A stretch of DNA of 5,326 bases. Origin: Actinomycetota bacterium (GTDB lineage: Bacteria; Actinomycetota; Thermoleophilia; UBA2241). Each line of letters starts with the position of its first letter. The first letter of the stretch is position 1. The DNA is taken from assembly GCA_003164655.1 (NCBI GenBank), contig PLTW01000034.1, positions 1 through 5,326 on the forward strand. Reading direction: 5' to 3'. Below the pieces are notes generated by a model, which searched no databases, had not been told where the DNA came from, and saw only the letters and a program-made list of their open reading frames with translations. Below, in pieces: positions 1 to 4,794 of this stretch. The position numbers and the translations under genes are program-made.

Positions 1-553
1 CCTTGCAGGCCTTGTGCAGGCAGGCGTGGACGTGGTGGATGGTCTGCGGCGAGAGCCCGCTCTTGCCATCCTGCTTGCCCGTCTCGGCGAGCTTGGCGTA
101 GAGGGCGTTGACTTGGCTACCGGAGAGCTTCTGCAGCTTCACCGCGCCGATGTGCGGCGCGATGTGGCACTCCACGTGCTGCACGTAAGACCCGTAGGTC
201 GAGGGCCGGATTGTGGCCTTCACCGCAGGCAGCCACTCTTTGGTCAGATACTGCTTCACCGTCGCCTTGGTCGGTGCCGTATAGGTCTGCTGTTCGACCG
301 CCACCAGCAGTTTGTTCATGGCGGCTTGGCATTCCTTCTGGGTGGCGTAGCCGGACTTGGTCTCGCGGCGGCGCTCGTCGGTCTCGCGCAGCTCACCGCC
401 GCAGGCGGGGCAGCTCGCCTTGGGGCGACGCTCGACCCAGAAGCGCCGGTTGCAGTCGGTGCAGCGCTGGGCTGGGGCCGCTCCGATGTCGACGATGTAC
501 TCCCAGCTGCCGGCGCGCTCATCACCGCGGTGGCGGATCGAGCCTCTCATCAT
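1..553 (-). CDS. int: Tyrosine site-specific integrase, zinc-ribbon type (3' part outside window)
   Basis: Phage-type tyrosine recombinase expected to join the element's attachment site to the host chromosome. Only the first 184 codons are present; the catalytic domain (R..HxxR..Y) lies beyond base 1, so it cannot be checked. Residues 1-90 form the arm-type DNA-binding region, opening with MRGSIRHRG and SWEYIVDIG. A zinc ribbon is inserted in it: C31-x2-C34, C48-x2-C51. Residues about 96-184 are the SAM-like core-binding domain (TVKQYLTKEWLP, IRPSTYGSYV, HIAPHIGAVKLQKLSGSQVN). The gene starts at tandem ATGs (553 or 550). The SD sequence GGGAGG lies 3 bases before the first and 6 before the second, so 550 is also possible. 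The first ATG overlaps the stop of the upstream gene (ATGA), implying translational coupling to the zinc-finger/HTH protein. The family call is firm from the core-binding domain. The open frame on the opposite strand is a shadow. Confidence 0.9.
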   Translation of the reverse strand, partial: MMRGSIRHRGDERAGSWEYIVDIGAAPAQRCTDCNRRFWVERRPKASCPACGGELRETDERRRETKSGYATQKECQAAMNKLLVAVEQQTYTAPTKATVKQYLTKEWLPAVKATIRPSTYGSYVQHVECHIAPHIGAVKLQKLSGSQVNALYAKLAETGKQDGKSGLSPQTIHHVHACLHKACK

Positions 554-1869
554 TGACCTCCCGATTGATGATCGCGCTCTGTTGAGCGTTCGTCCTCACG
601 CGCGTCGCTTTCGATCCAAGCGGCGACCCGCTTCTCACTGAGGAGAAGAACGTCTGCGATCTGGGCTACCGACAGGCCTTGTTTGCTCAGCCTGATGGCT
701 TCTTGAGCTATCTCGGGGTGGCGCTGGTAGCGTTTCTTTGCCGTTGCCTTACACCTCGGGCTGCAGTACTCCTGATCGGCGCGTCGCGCCAGAAACACCT
801 TGCCGCAGGCATTGCGCCGACAGAAGCCCACGCGGCCGCCTCCAGTGAGGTCGCGGTAGGCCATAAACGCCAGGGTCGACAGCAGCGAGGGGCTCGACCA
901 CTGTGCCGTGAGCCGTTCGGGGTGATCTGGGTCGCTACGCAGATCCGGCGTCACGAAGGCAAGCAGGCGGCGCAAGGTCTCCAGGTAGGCATCGGGCTCG
1001 GCCGTCATCGCCGCGCCGACCGGTGGCAGCGGATGTTTCAAGTTGCGCAGGGCGACCGCGAAGATCCTGGCGTGGTGTAGGAACACCTCAAGAGGCTCGG
1101 CGTAGAGCCGCCCGAAGGCTTCGCTGAGCGGCGCCGGGTAGTCGAACGTGGCTGCTTCGCGCGGGTCAAGGTCGGGAAAGAAGGCCGCCCAGTTGTCGAG
1201 CGGCTGCAGGCGCCAGGAGACCACCGCGCCAAATGAGTGGTAGTTGCGCCGCAGCGCCAGGCCGGGCTCGGGCAGTGCGCCTGGCAGGCCGGGCTCCTGG
1301 CTAAAGGCCTTCCGTGCCACCTCTTGGTCGAGAAGCTCGCCGGTCGCTGCTGTCGGGCGGCCCAGCCATGGCGCCGAGAGGATCGTGTCGCACAAACGCC
1401 ACTGTCCGGCGGTGAGCTCGAAGGTGCGCGTCGTCGGCAGGTCGCGGGCGGACTCACCCCAAAAGGCGGCAGCCTCGGGCCGATAGCGCGCTGCCGTGGT
1501 GAACGCCTGCAAGCCCGTGAGAAGGACACCGAGCAGTCCGTAACGACTGCACCAGTCGCCGACCGCCTCCAGCAGCTTCTCGTCGGCGCCCACGTAGTTC
1601 ACGCCGGACACGGCGCTCGTCCGCTTGCTGAGGCTTCCGAACAGCAGGCCGTTGTCGTACTCGTCGCCCAGCCGGGCCAGGGTGATGTAAGGGGGCTCGT
1701 GATCGCGCCAGCGCGCCAGCGCCGCGGTGTTTTCCTGCCAGGGGTCGTAGCGGCGCAACCGGGCTCCAGGTGCTGGGCGGATGTAGAGGCGGTCGACCTC
1801 GTAGCGGTCGTAGCGCCACCAACTCGTGCTGAGAAACTCATCGCTCATGGCCCCACCTTTCGGTGTCAC
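550..1869 (-). CDS. Zinc-finger and helix-turn-helix protein coupled to integrase, putative regulator
   Basis: I do not recognise the first ~340 residues of this 439-residue protein. They are rich in Trp, Tyr and Arg (SWWRYDRYEVDRLYIRP near the start) and have no membrane segment or enzyme motif I can name. The C-terminal part is informative. C350-x4-C355-x13-C369-x3-C373 (CRRNACGKVFLARR, EYCSPRC), followed by a basic KKRYQR, resembles the CGNR-type treble-clef finger of DNA-binding proteins. Residues ~386-420 (IRLSKQGLSVAQIADVLLLS) look like a Hin/MerR-like helix-turn-helix. A DNA-binding regulator of the element is therefore inferred, not shown. Two starts compete: GTG at 1869, with AGGAG 8 bases upstream, and ATG at 1848 (MSDEFLS), preceded by AAGGTGG. 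I list the longer one for its better SD. The stop overlaps the integrase ATG (ATGA at 553-550), so both are probably made from one transcript. Confidence 0.8.
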   Translation of the reverse strand: MTPKGGAMSDEFLSTSWWRYDRYEVDRLYIRPAPGARLRRYDPWQENTAALARWRDHEPPYITLARLGDEYDNGLLFGSLSKRTSAVSGVNYVGADEKLLEAVGDWCSRYGLLGVLLTGLQAFTTAARYRPEAAAFWGESARDLPTTRTFELTAGQWRLCDTILSAPWLGRPTAATGELLDQEVARKAFSQEPGLPGALPEPGLALRRNYHSFGAVVSWRLQPLDNWAAFFPDLDPREAATFDYPAPLSEAFGRLYAEPLEVFLHHARIFAVALRNLKHPLPPVGAAMTAEPDAYLETLRRLLAFVTPDLRSDPDHPERLTAQWSSPSLLSTLAFMAYRDLTGGGRVGFCRRNACGKVFLARRADQEYCSPRCKATAKKRYQRHPEIAQEAIRLSKQGLSVAQIADVLLLSEKRVAAWIESDAREDERSTERDHQSGGQ

Positions 1870-1897
1870 CCCAAAGTCTCCTCTGTCTAAGGTGACA
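1864..1897. repeat. 7-bp inverted repeat TGTCACC/GGTGACA around the leftward start
   Basis: Arms TGTCACC (1864-1870) and GGTGACA (1891-1897) are perfect reverse complements separated by 20 bases. One arm covers the GTG start of the zinc-finger/HTH gene, and the SD AGGAG lies in the loop. It could be an operator for a dimeric regulator or an RNA hairpin affecting initiation. Short arms can occur by chance. Confidence 0.35.
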
Positions 1898-1905
1898 TGA
1901 CCAGA

Positions 1906-1934
1906 GTATTAATCGCCTCAAGGCCACATTGCAA
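1906..1934 (-). promoter_or_regulatory. Candidate promoter for the leftward regulator-integrase operon
   Basis: Read leftward, TTGCAA (1934-1929, 4 of 6 matches to TTGACA) is followed after exactly 17 bases by TAATAC (1911-1906, 3 of 6 matches to TATAAT). Transcription would begin near 1899 and give a leader of about 30 bases before the GTG at 1869. The match is weak and the assignment rests mainly on spacing and on position in the 82-base divergent gap. I could not find a convincing rightward promoter; TATTAA at 1907-1912 overlaps this -10 but lacks a good -35. Confidence 0.3.
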
Positions 1935-1948
1935 GTCACTGGAGGCGA
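1913..1948. repeat. 7-bp inverted repeat TCGCCTC/GAGGCGA overlapping the xis ribosome binding site
   Basis: Arms TCGCCTC (1913-1919) and GAGGCGA (1942-1948) are perfect reverse complements with a 22-base spacer. The right arm contains most of the GGAGG SD (1941-1945) of the Xis-like gene, so a hairpin in the rightward leader could hide it. Part of the left arm also sits in a small GCCT-CA-AGGC palindrome (1915-1924). It may be an operator, an RNA switch or chance. Confidence 0.3.
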
Positions 1949-1951
1949 CTG

Positions 1952-2221
1952 ATGAACACTAAGGACCGACAAAGCACCACCCCATGCGACCAGCGGCCGC
2001 AGGGATGTAAGCGGGAGCCGGACCCGGCCACCATGACCCGCGACGAACTTCGGCAGTATCTGCGGTCGCGGGCGACCGTCTCGCTCTGGCCGTTTACGGG
2101 CAGGGCACTCTCGCTGTCTCGATCTGCGACGTACAGCTGTCGCGAGATTCAGGTACTGCGCCTCGGTCATCTCTGCCGCGTCTCCAGCTCATGGCTGGAG
2201 AACGTGCTGTTCGGGGAGTGA
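1952..2221 (+). CDS. Excisionase-like (AlpA/Xis type) small helix-turn-helix protein
   Basis: An 89-residue protein whose second half (residues 44-85) matches the winged-HTH excisionase pattern common in mobile elements: SLWPFTGRALSLSRSATY, then EIQVLRLGHLCRVSSSWLE. Such proteins bind near attachment sites to steer the integrase toward excision, and some (AlpA) act as transcription activators. The ATG at 1952 has a strong SD, GGAGG, 6 bases upstream, which decides it over the internal ATG at 2033 that lacks one. Residues 1-28 are a polar extension without recognised motif. Compared with the pattern I remember for the family, the turn between TY and EI is about four residues shorter, so DNA binding might be altered. 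It is the first gene of the rightward operon: the primase zinc protein starts 4 bases after its stop. Gene reality is well supported; excision rather than regulation is inferred from the divergent integrase. Confidence 0.8.
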   Translation: MNTKDRQSTTPCDQRPQGCKREPDPATMTRDELRQYLRSRATVSLWPFTGRALSLSRSATYSCREIQVLRLGHLCRVSSSWLENVLFGE

Positions 2222-2225
2222 TCAG

Positions 2226-2510
2226 ATGGTTCCGCTCGCCTTGAACACCACTCCCGCGCTGGAACGTCTCCTGGCGCGCCTTCGTGATGTGCACGCCACC
2301 CCCATGGGCTTTGCGGCCCGTTGTCCGGCGCACAACGATCGCAACCCCAGCCTGAGCATCGCACAGGGCGCTGACGGTCGCCTGCTGCTGCACTGCTGGG
2401 CGGGCTGCAAGACGGCCGACATCCTTGCCGCTTTGGGCCTGCGCTGGTCCGATCTCTTTGCGAGCGACGCAGCGCGGCGCCTCGGCGGGCCCAAGGGTGG
2501 CCACCGATGA
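2226..2510 (+). CDS. Primase zinc-binding domain protein (CHC2-like), stand-alone
   Basis: A 94-residue protein that is almost entirely the zinc-binding module found at the N-terminus of DnaG-like and phage primases. The ligands are visible: C33-x2-H36 (ARCPAHNDRNPSLSI) and C57-x3-C61 (LLLHCWAGCKTADILAALGL). In primases this module recognises template DNA and helps choose initiation sites. The protein ends soon after it and has no catalytic domain; the TOPRIM part is encoded by the next gene. The start ATG at 2226 has GGGGAG 7 bases upstream. The stop overlaps the next start (ATGA at 2507-2510), pointing to coupled translation and a two-polypeptide primase. The zinc-module identification is strong. 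Whether it assembles with the TOPRIM protein is inferred from order and coupling. Confidence 0.87.
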   Translation: MVPLALNTTPALERLLARLRDVHATPMGFAARCPAHNDRNPSLSIAQGADGRLLLHCWAGCKTADILAALGLRWSDLFASDAARRLGGPKGGHR

Positions 2511-3028
2511 GCGCCCCGCCCGGCTGCACACTTGCCCAACTGGCCGACGCAAAGAGGCTGCCCGTCGAGTTCCTCAGCGGCCTCGGTCTGCGTGACGGCC
2601 AGTGGTCCGAGAAGACCCAGCAGGGCCCGGTGGGTGTTCCGGCGGTCGTCGTTCCCTACCGCGGCACCGACGGTCGGCGTCTGCGCGATCGCTACCGCAC
2701 CGCGCTCGCGGGACCCGACCGCTTCCGCTGGGGCCGCGGCGAGGATCTGTGTCTCTACGGATTGTGGCGCCTCACAGAGATCACCGCCACCGGCTGGGCG
2801 CTCCTCGTGGAAGGCGAGTCGGACTGCTGGACCGGGTGGTTCTACGACCTGCCGGTGCTGGGGGTGCCGGGCGCTCGCGCATGGAAGCCGCAGTGGGCTG
2901 AGCTACTGGAGGGCCTCGAGGTCTTTGTCTGGTGTGAGCCGGACGAGGGTGGCGCGAACTTCGCCGCGAGCATCGCGCGCGACATCCGTAGCCTGCGCGT
3001 CGTGCGCGCGGGAGGTGACGTACCATGA
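2507..3028 (+). CDS. TOPRIM-domain primase subunit
   Basis: A 173-residue protein carrying the catalytic-type TOPRIM fold of DnaG-like primases. Residues 8-35 (TLAQLADAKRLPVEFLSGLG) and 43-92 (VPAVVVPYRGTDG, DRFRWGRGEDLCLYGLWRL) match the region that precedes TOPRIM in mobile-element primases. TOPRIM follows: ALLVEGESD (98-106, E102 the likely catalytic glutamate), a GVPGARAW turn (119-126) and EPDEGG (144-149) in place of the classic D-x-D. I recall EPD-x-GG in related mobile-element proteins, so this is probably a normal variant. The chain stops right after TOPRIM. The KD-x-x-E-like segment that usually follows appears at the start of the next gene. Both ends overlap neighbours by ATGA (2507-2510 and 3025-3028). 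SD-like AGGGTGG lies 6 bases before the ATG. Expected role: RNA primer synthesis at the element's origin, with the zinc protein and helicase. Confidence 0.85.
   Translation: MSAPPGCTLAQLADAKRLPVEFLSGLGLRDGQWSEKTQQGPVGVPAVVVPYRGTDGRRLRDRYRTALAGPDRFRWGRGEDLCLYGLWRLTEITATGWALLVEGESDCWTGWFYDLPVLGVPGARAWKPQWAELLEGLEVFVWCEPDEGGANFAASIARDIRSLRVVRAGGDVP
3011..3018 (+). promoter_or_regulatory. Near-perfect ribosome binding site inside the TOPRIM gene
   Basis: GGAGGTGA is fully complementary to the 16S rRNA anti-SD end and lies 6 bases before the ATG at 3025, inside the 3' end of the TOPRIM gene. It decides the helicase start and argues for reinitiation at the ATGA overlap, not a ribosomal frameshift; no slippery heptamer is visible nearby. 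Confidence 0.8.
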
Positions 3029-4515
3029 CCGTCGCCAAGGATCTCAGCGAAGTTCACCTGGCCGGAGTGGATCTGCCCGCCTATCTTGAGAAGCTCAAGT
3101 GTGCCAGCGTCGCCCCTGCGGCCAGCGACGGGGACAAGACGCCGCCGTGGCAGGCGATCGCCGACCTGTCGGATGAGCCGGACGGAGTTGCGCTGGAAGG
3201 GGCTCTTCGCGCTCTGCATTGTGCCTGCAGCGACCTGGATGCCATCGCCAGGACCGCTGCGGCCGACCAGGCACAACGCCTCTTGAAAGAACGCCACGTC
3301 TCGGCGCCGGGTGAGCGTGTCCGCGCGGCGCTGGGCCAAGCGTGCGAGTCGGGCACCGCGGATGCACCCGGAGCCGCACTTGAGGCCGTGTTGAGCGACC
3401 CCGAGCCCTGGCCCGAGGAGGTCGATGGCGCGCAGTTGCTCGAGGACCTCTGCGAGACGTTGCGCCGCCACCTGATCATGTCGGAAGACCAGATCGTCGC
3501 CGGGGCACTTTGGGCCCTCTATGCCCACTGCTTCGATGCCTTCGAGGTGGCACCGCTATTGGGCGTCACCTCACCCGTGAAACGCTGTGCCAAGACGCGC
3601 CTGACCGAACTTGTGGCTCGCCTTGTGCCGCGGCCCTTGTCGGTCGCCAATCTCACGCCGGCCGCGGCCTTCCGGGCAATCGAGAGGTACCGGCCCACCC
3701 TGCTGTTCGACGAAGCCGACCGCTCGCTTAAGGACAACCCCGAGCTGAACGGTATCCTGAACGCCGGTCACACGCGCGACAGCGCGCACGTCATGCGCTG
3801 CGTCGGCGAGGAGGCCGAACCGCGCCTGTTCAGCGTCTGGGCACCCAAGCTCGTAGCCGGCATCGGTCGTCAGGCGGGCACTCTCGAGGATCGCAGTATC
3901 GTCATCGAACTGCAGCGCAAGCGCCCCGACCAGAAGGTTGCACCGCTGCGCCAGCGCAACAAGGCCGCGCTTGAGCCTCTGCGCCGCCGCGCCGCTCGAT
4001 GGGCCGCCGATCATCTCGACCAACTCACCCTTGCCGATCCCGAGACCCCCAGCCTCGGCGGCAACGATCGTGCGGCCGACAACTGGTGTCCGCTGCTGGC
4101 CATCGCAGACGAGACGGGCGGCGAGTGGCCGATGAGGGCACGCGACGCAGCCGAACGGCTGACGACGGGTGCAGCGACAAAAGAAGGCGACGACGACGGG
4201 ATTCTCTTGCTCGCCGACCTGCGTGATCTCTTTGCCGAAGGTGCAGCGGACAAGCTCCTGACGGCCGCTGTTGTTACGGCGCTGACCGGTCAAGAGGAAC
4301 GGCCCTGGGCGCATTACCGGCACGGTAACCCGCTCGATTCCAACACCGTGGCGCGCCTCCTCAAGCCATTCGGGGTGCACCCCGGCGAAGTGCGCATCGC
4401 CGACAAGACGGGGCGCGGATACAGGCTTGAGAACTGCGAGGAAGCCTTCTCGCGCTACCTTCCCGCACCTCAACCTGAAACACCCGAAACAGACCTGCAA
4501 AACGCCGGTTTTTGA
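3025..4515 (+). CDS. Replicative helicase-like P-loop ATPase with C-terminal DUF3631 domain
   Basis: A 496-residue ATPase of the type that follows primase modules in phages and integrative elements; it probably unwinds DNA for replication. Residues 4-24 (AKDLSEVHLAGVDLPAYLEK) resemble the KDPxE segment that normally ends a TOPRIM primase. The ATPase core begins near 134 (DGAQLLEDLCETLRRHLI). The P-loop region is SPVKRCAKTRL (183-193), where family members I remember have CGKT, so the glycine before the lysine is alanine (A189). Walker B is PTLLFDEADRSL (224-235), with IGRQAGTLEDRSIVIEL (280-296) as the later sensor/arginine region. Residues ~395-480 match DUF3631 (LLLADLRDLFAEG, ERPWAHYRHGNPLDSNTVAR, LLKPFG, GRGYRLENCEEAFSRYLP). 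The tail PETPETD is encoded by 9-bp repeats that are half of the 4474-4586 dyad. The start is supported by GGAGGTGA and an ATGA overlap with the TOPRIM gene. Family assignment is good; helicase activity is inferred. Confidence 0.88.
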   Translation: MTVAKDLSEVHLAGVDLPAYLEKLKCASVAPAASDGDKTPPWQAIADLSDEPDGVALEGALRALHCACSDLDAIARTAAADQAQRLLKERHVSAPGERVRAALGQACESGTADAPGAALEAVLSDPEPWPEEVDGAQLLEDLCETLRRHLIMSEDQIVAGALWALYAHCFDAFEVAPLLGVTSPVKRCAKTRLTELVARLVPRPLSVANLTPAAAFRAIERYRPTLLFDEADRSLKDNPELNGILNAGHTRDSAHVMRCVGEEAEPRLFSVWAPKLVAGIGRQAGTLEDRSIVIELQRKRPDQKVAPLRQRNKAALEPLRRRAARWAADHLDQLTLADPETPSLGGNDRAADNWCPLLAIADETGGEWPMRARDAAERLTTGAATKEGDDDGILLLADLRDLFAEGAADKLLTAAVVTALTGQEERPWAHYRHGNPLDSNTVARLLKPFGVHPGEVRIADKTGRGYRLENCEEAFSRYLPAPQPETPETDLQNAGF

Positions 4516-4586
4516 GGTGAAACTCCCGAGCCGTGCGTTTCACCCGATAAAGTGCCTATTTGCAGGATTGTTTCACCTGTTTCAGG
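4474..4586. repeat. 113-bp imperfect dyad with six 9-bp iteron-like repeats, candidate replication origin
   Basis: All elements mirror around base 4530. Leftward copies: CCTGAAACA (4474-4482), CCCGAAACA (4483-4491), GGTGAAACT (4516-4524). Rightward copies: CGTTTCACC (4536-4544), TGTTTCACC (4569-4577), TGTTTCAGG (4578-4586). A further pair is CCTGCAAA (4494-4501) and TTTGCAGG (4559-4566). The outer 28-base arms agree at 23 positions and the inner stem at 8 of 8. By hand count 60 of 120 bases (4471-4590) are G or C, clearly lower than the coding DNA around it. Position directly after primase and helicase genes fits an origin bound by an initiator. Alternatives are an operator cluster or an RNA structure at the operon end. 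The repeats are seen; the origin role is inferred. Confidence 0.6.
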
Positions 4587-4794
4587 CAAGGAGCCCTGCA
4601 AGCCGTGGGGAGCGACAAACGCTGGCGGCGCGGCACCTGCGTGCCCAGCTCGGCGACGTTGACCGCTCGGCCAGTGGCCGTAGGGAATTGGGCTCAAAAC
4701 AACACTCAACCTCAAGGCTAGGGTTAGGGTTGTGTCGAACATTACAGTAGGCCGCAAAAGGACGGCGAAACCAACTCGCAGGAGCAGAACAGTC
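4516..4794. other. Gap between helicase and ParB-methylase genes with no supported gene
   Basis: The first 71 bases hold the right half of the 113-bp dyad. Bases 4587-4698 include a small palindrome, CGGCCA-G-TGGCCG (4668-4680), and no convincing coding frame: the longest rightward one is a low-complexity continuation that begins inside the helicase gene. Bases 4699-4733 form the AGGGTT stem-loop. A methylase promoter is expected here; TACAGT (4743-4748) is a possible -10, but I see no matching -35. Confidence 0.6.
4699..4733. repeat. Imperfect stem-loop with tandem AGGGTT units upstream of the methylase gene
   Basis: Arms ACAACACTCAACCT (4699-4712) and AGGGTTAGGGTTGT (4720-4733) pair at 11 of 14 positions around a 7-base loop. 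The right arm holds two AGGGTT units. There is no T-tract after it, so it does not look like an intrinsic terminator. It may be a protein-binding site for the promoter or origin region, or chance. Confidence 0.3.

Noticed and set aside
14..556. 180-codon rightward open frame
   Set aside because: It is antisense to the integrase, whose opposite-strand translation gives clear recombinase motifs and an SD; this frame is a GC-rich shadow.
1237..1890. 217-codon rightward open frame
   Set aside because: Antisense to the zinc-finger/HTH gene; no SD, no recognisable domain, composition typical of a shadow.
3005..3030. Programmed frameshift joining the TOPRIM and helicase frames
   Set aside because: No slippery heptamer is visible, while a perfect SD and an ATGA overlap explain the junction by reinitiation.
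3571..4500. 309-codon leftward open frame
   Set aside because: Lies opposite the helicase gene, whose Walker B and DUF3631 motifs are clear; no domain visible in this frame.
4516..4544. GGTGAAAC/GTTTCACC hairpin as an intrinsic terminator
   Set aside because: No T-tract follows on either strand, and the stem is part of a larger symmetric repeat array, so a DNA site is more likely.
4427..4750. 107-codon rightward open frame running through the gap after the helicase
   Set aside because: Starts inside the helicase gene without an SD; sequence is Arg/Ser-rich low complexity, and part of it is just the dyad read in another frame.
4732..4794. Upstream GTG start for the ParB-methylase adding 21 residues
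   Set aside because: No clear SD before it and the added residues are a basic stretch unlike the family; ATG 4795 has AGGAG upstream, though at 10 bases.
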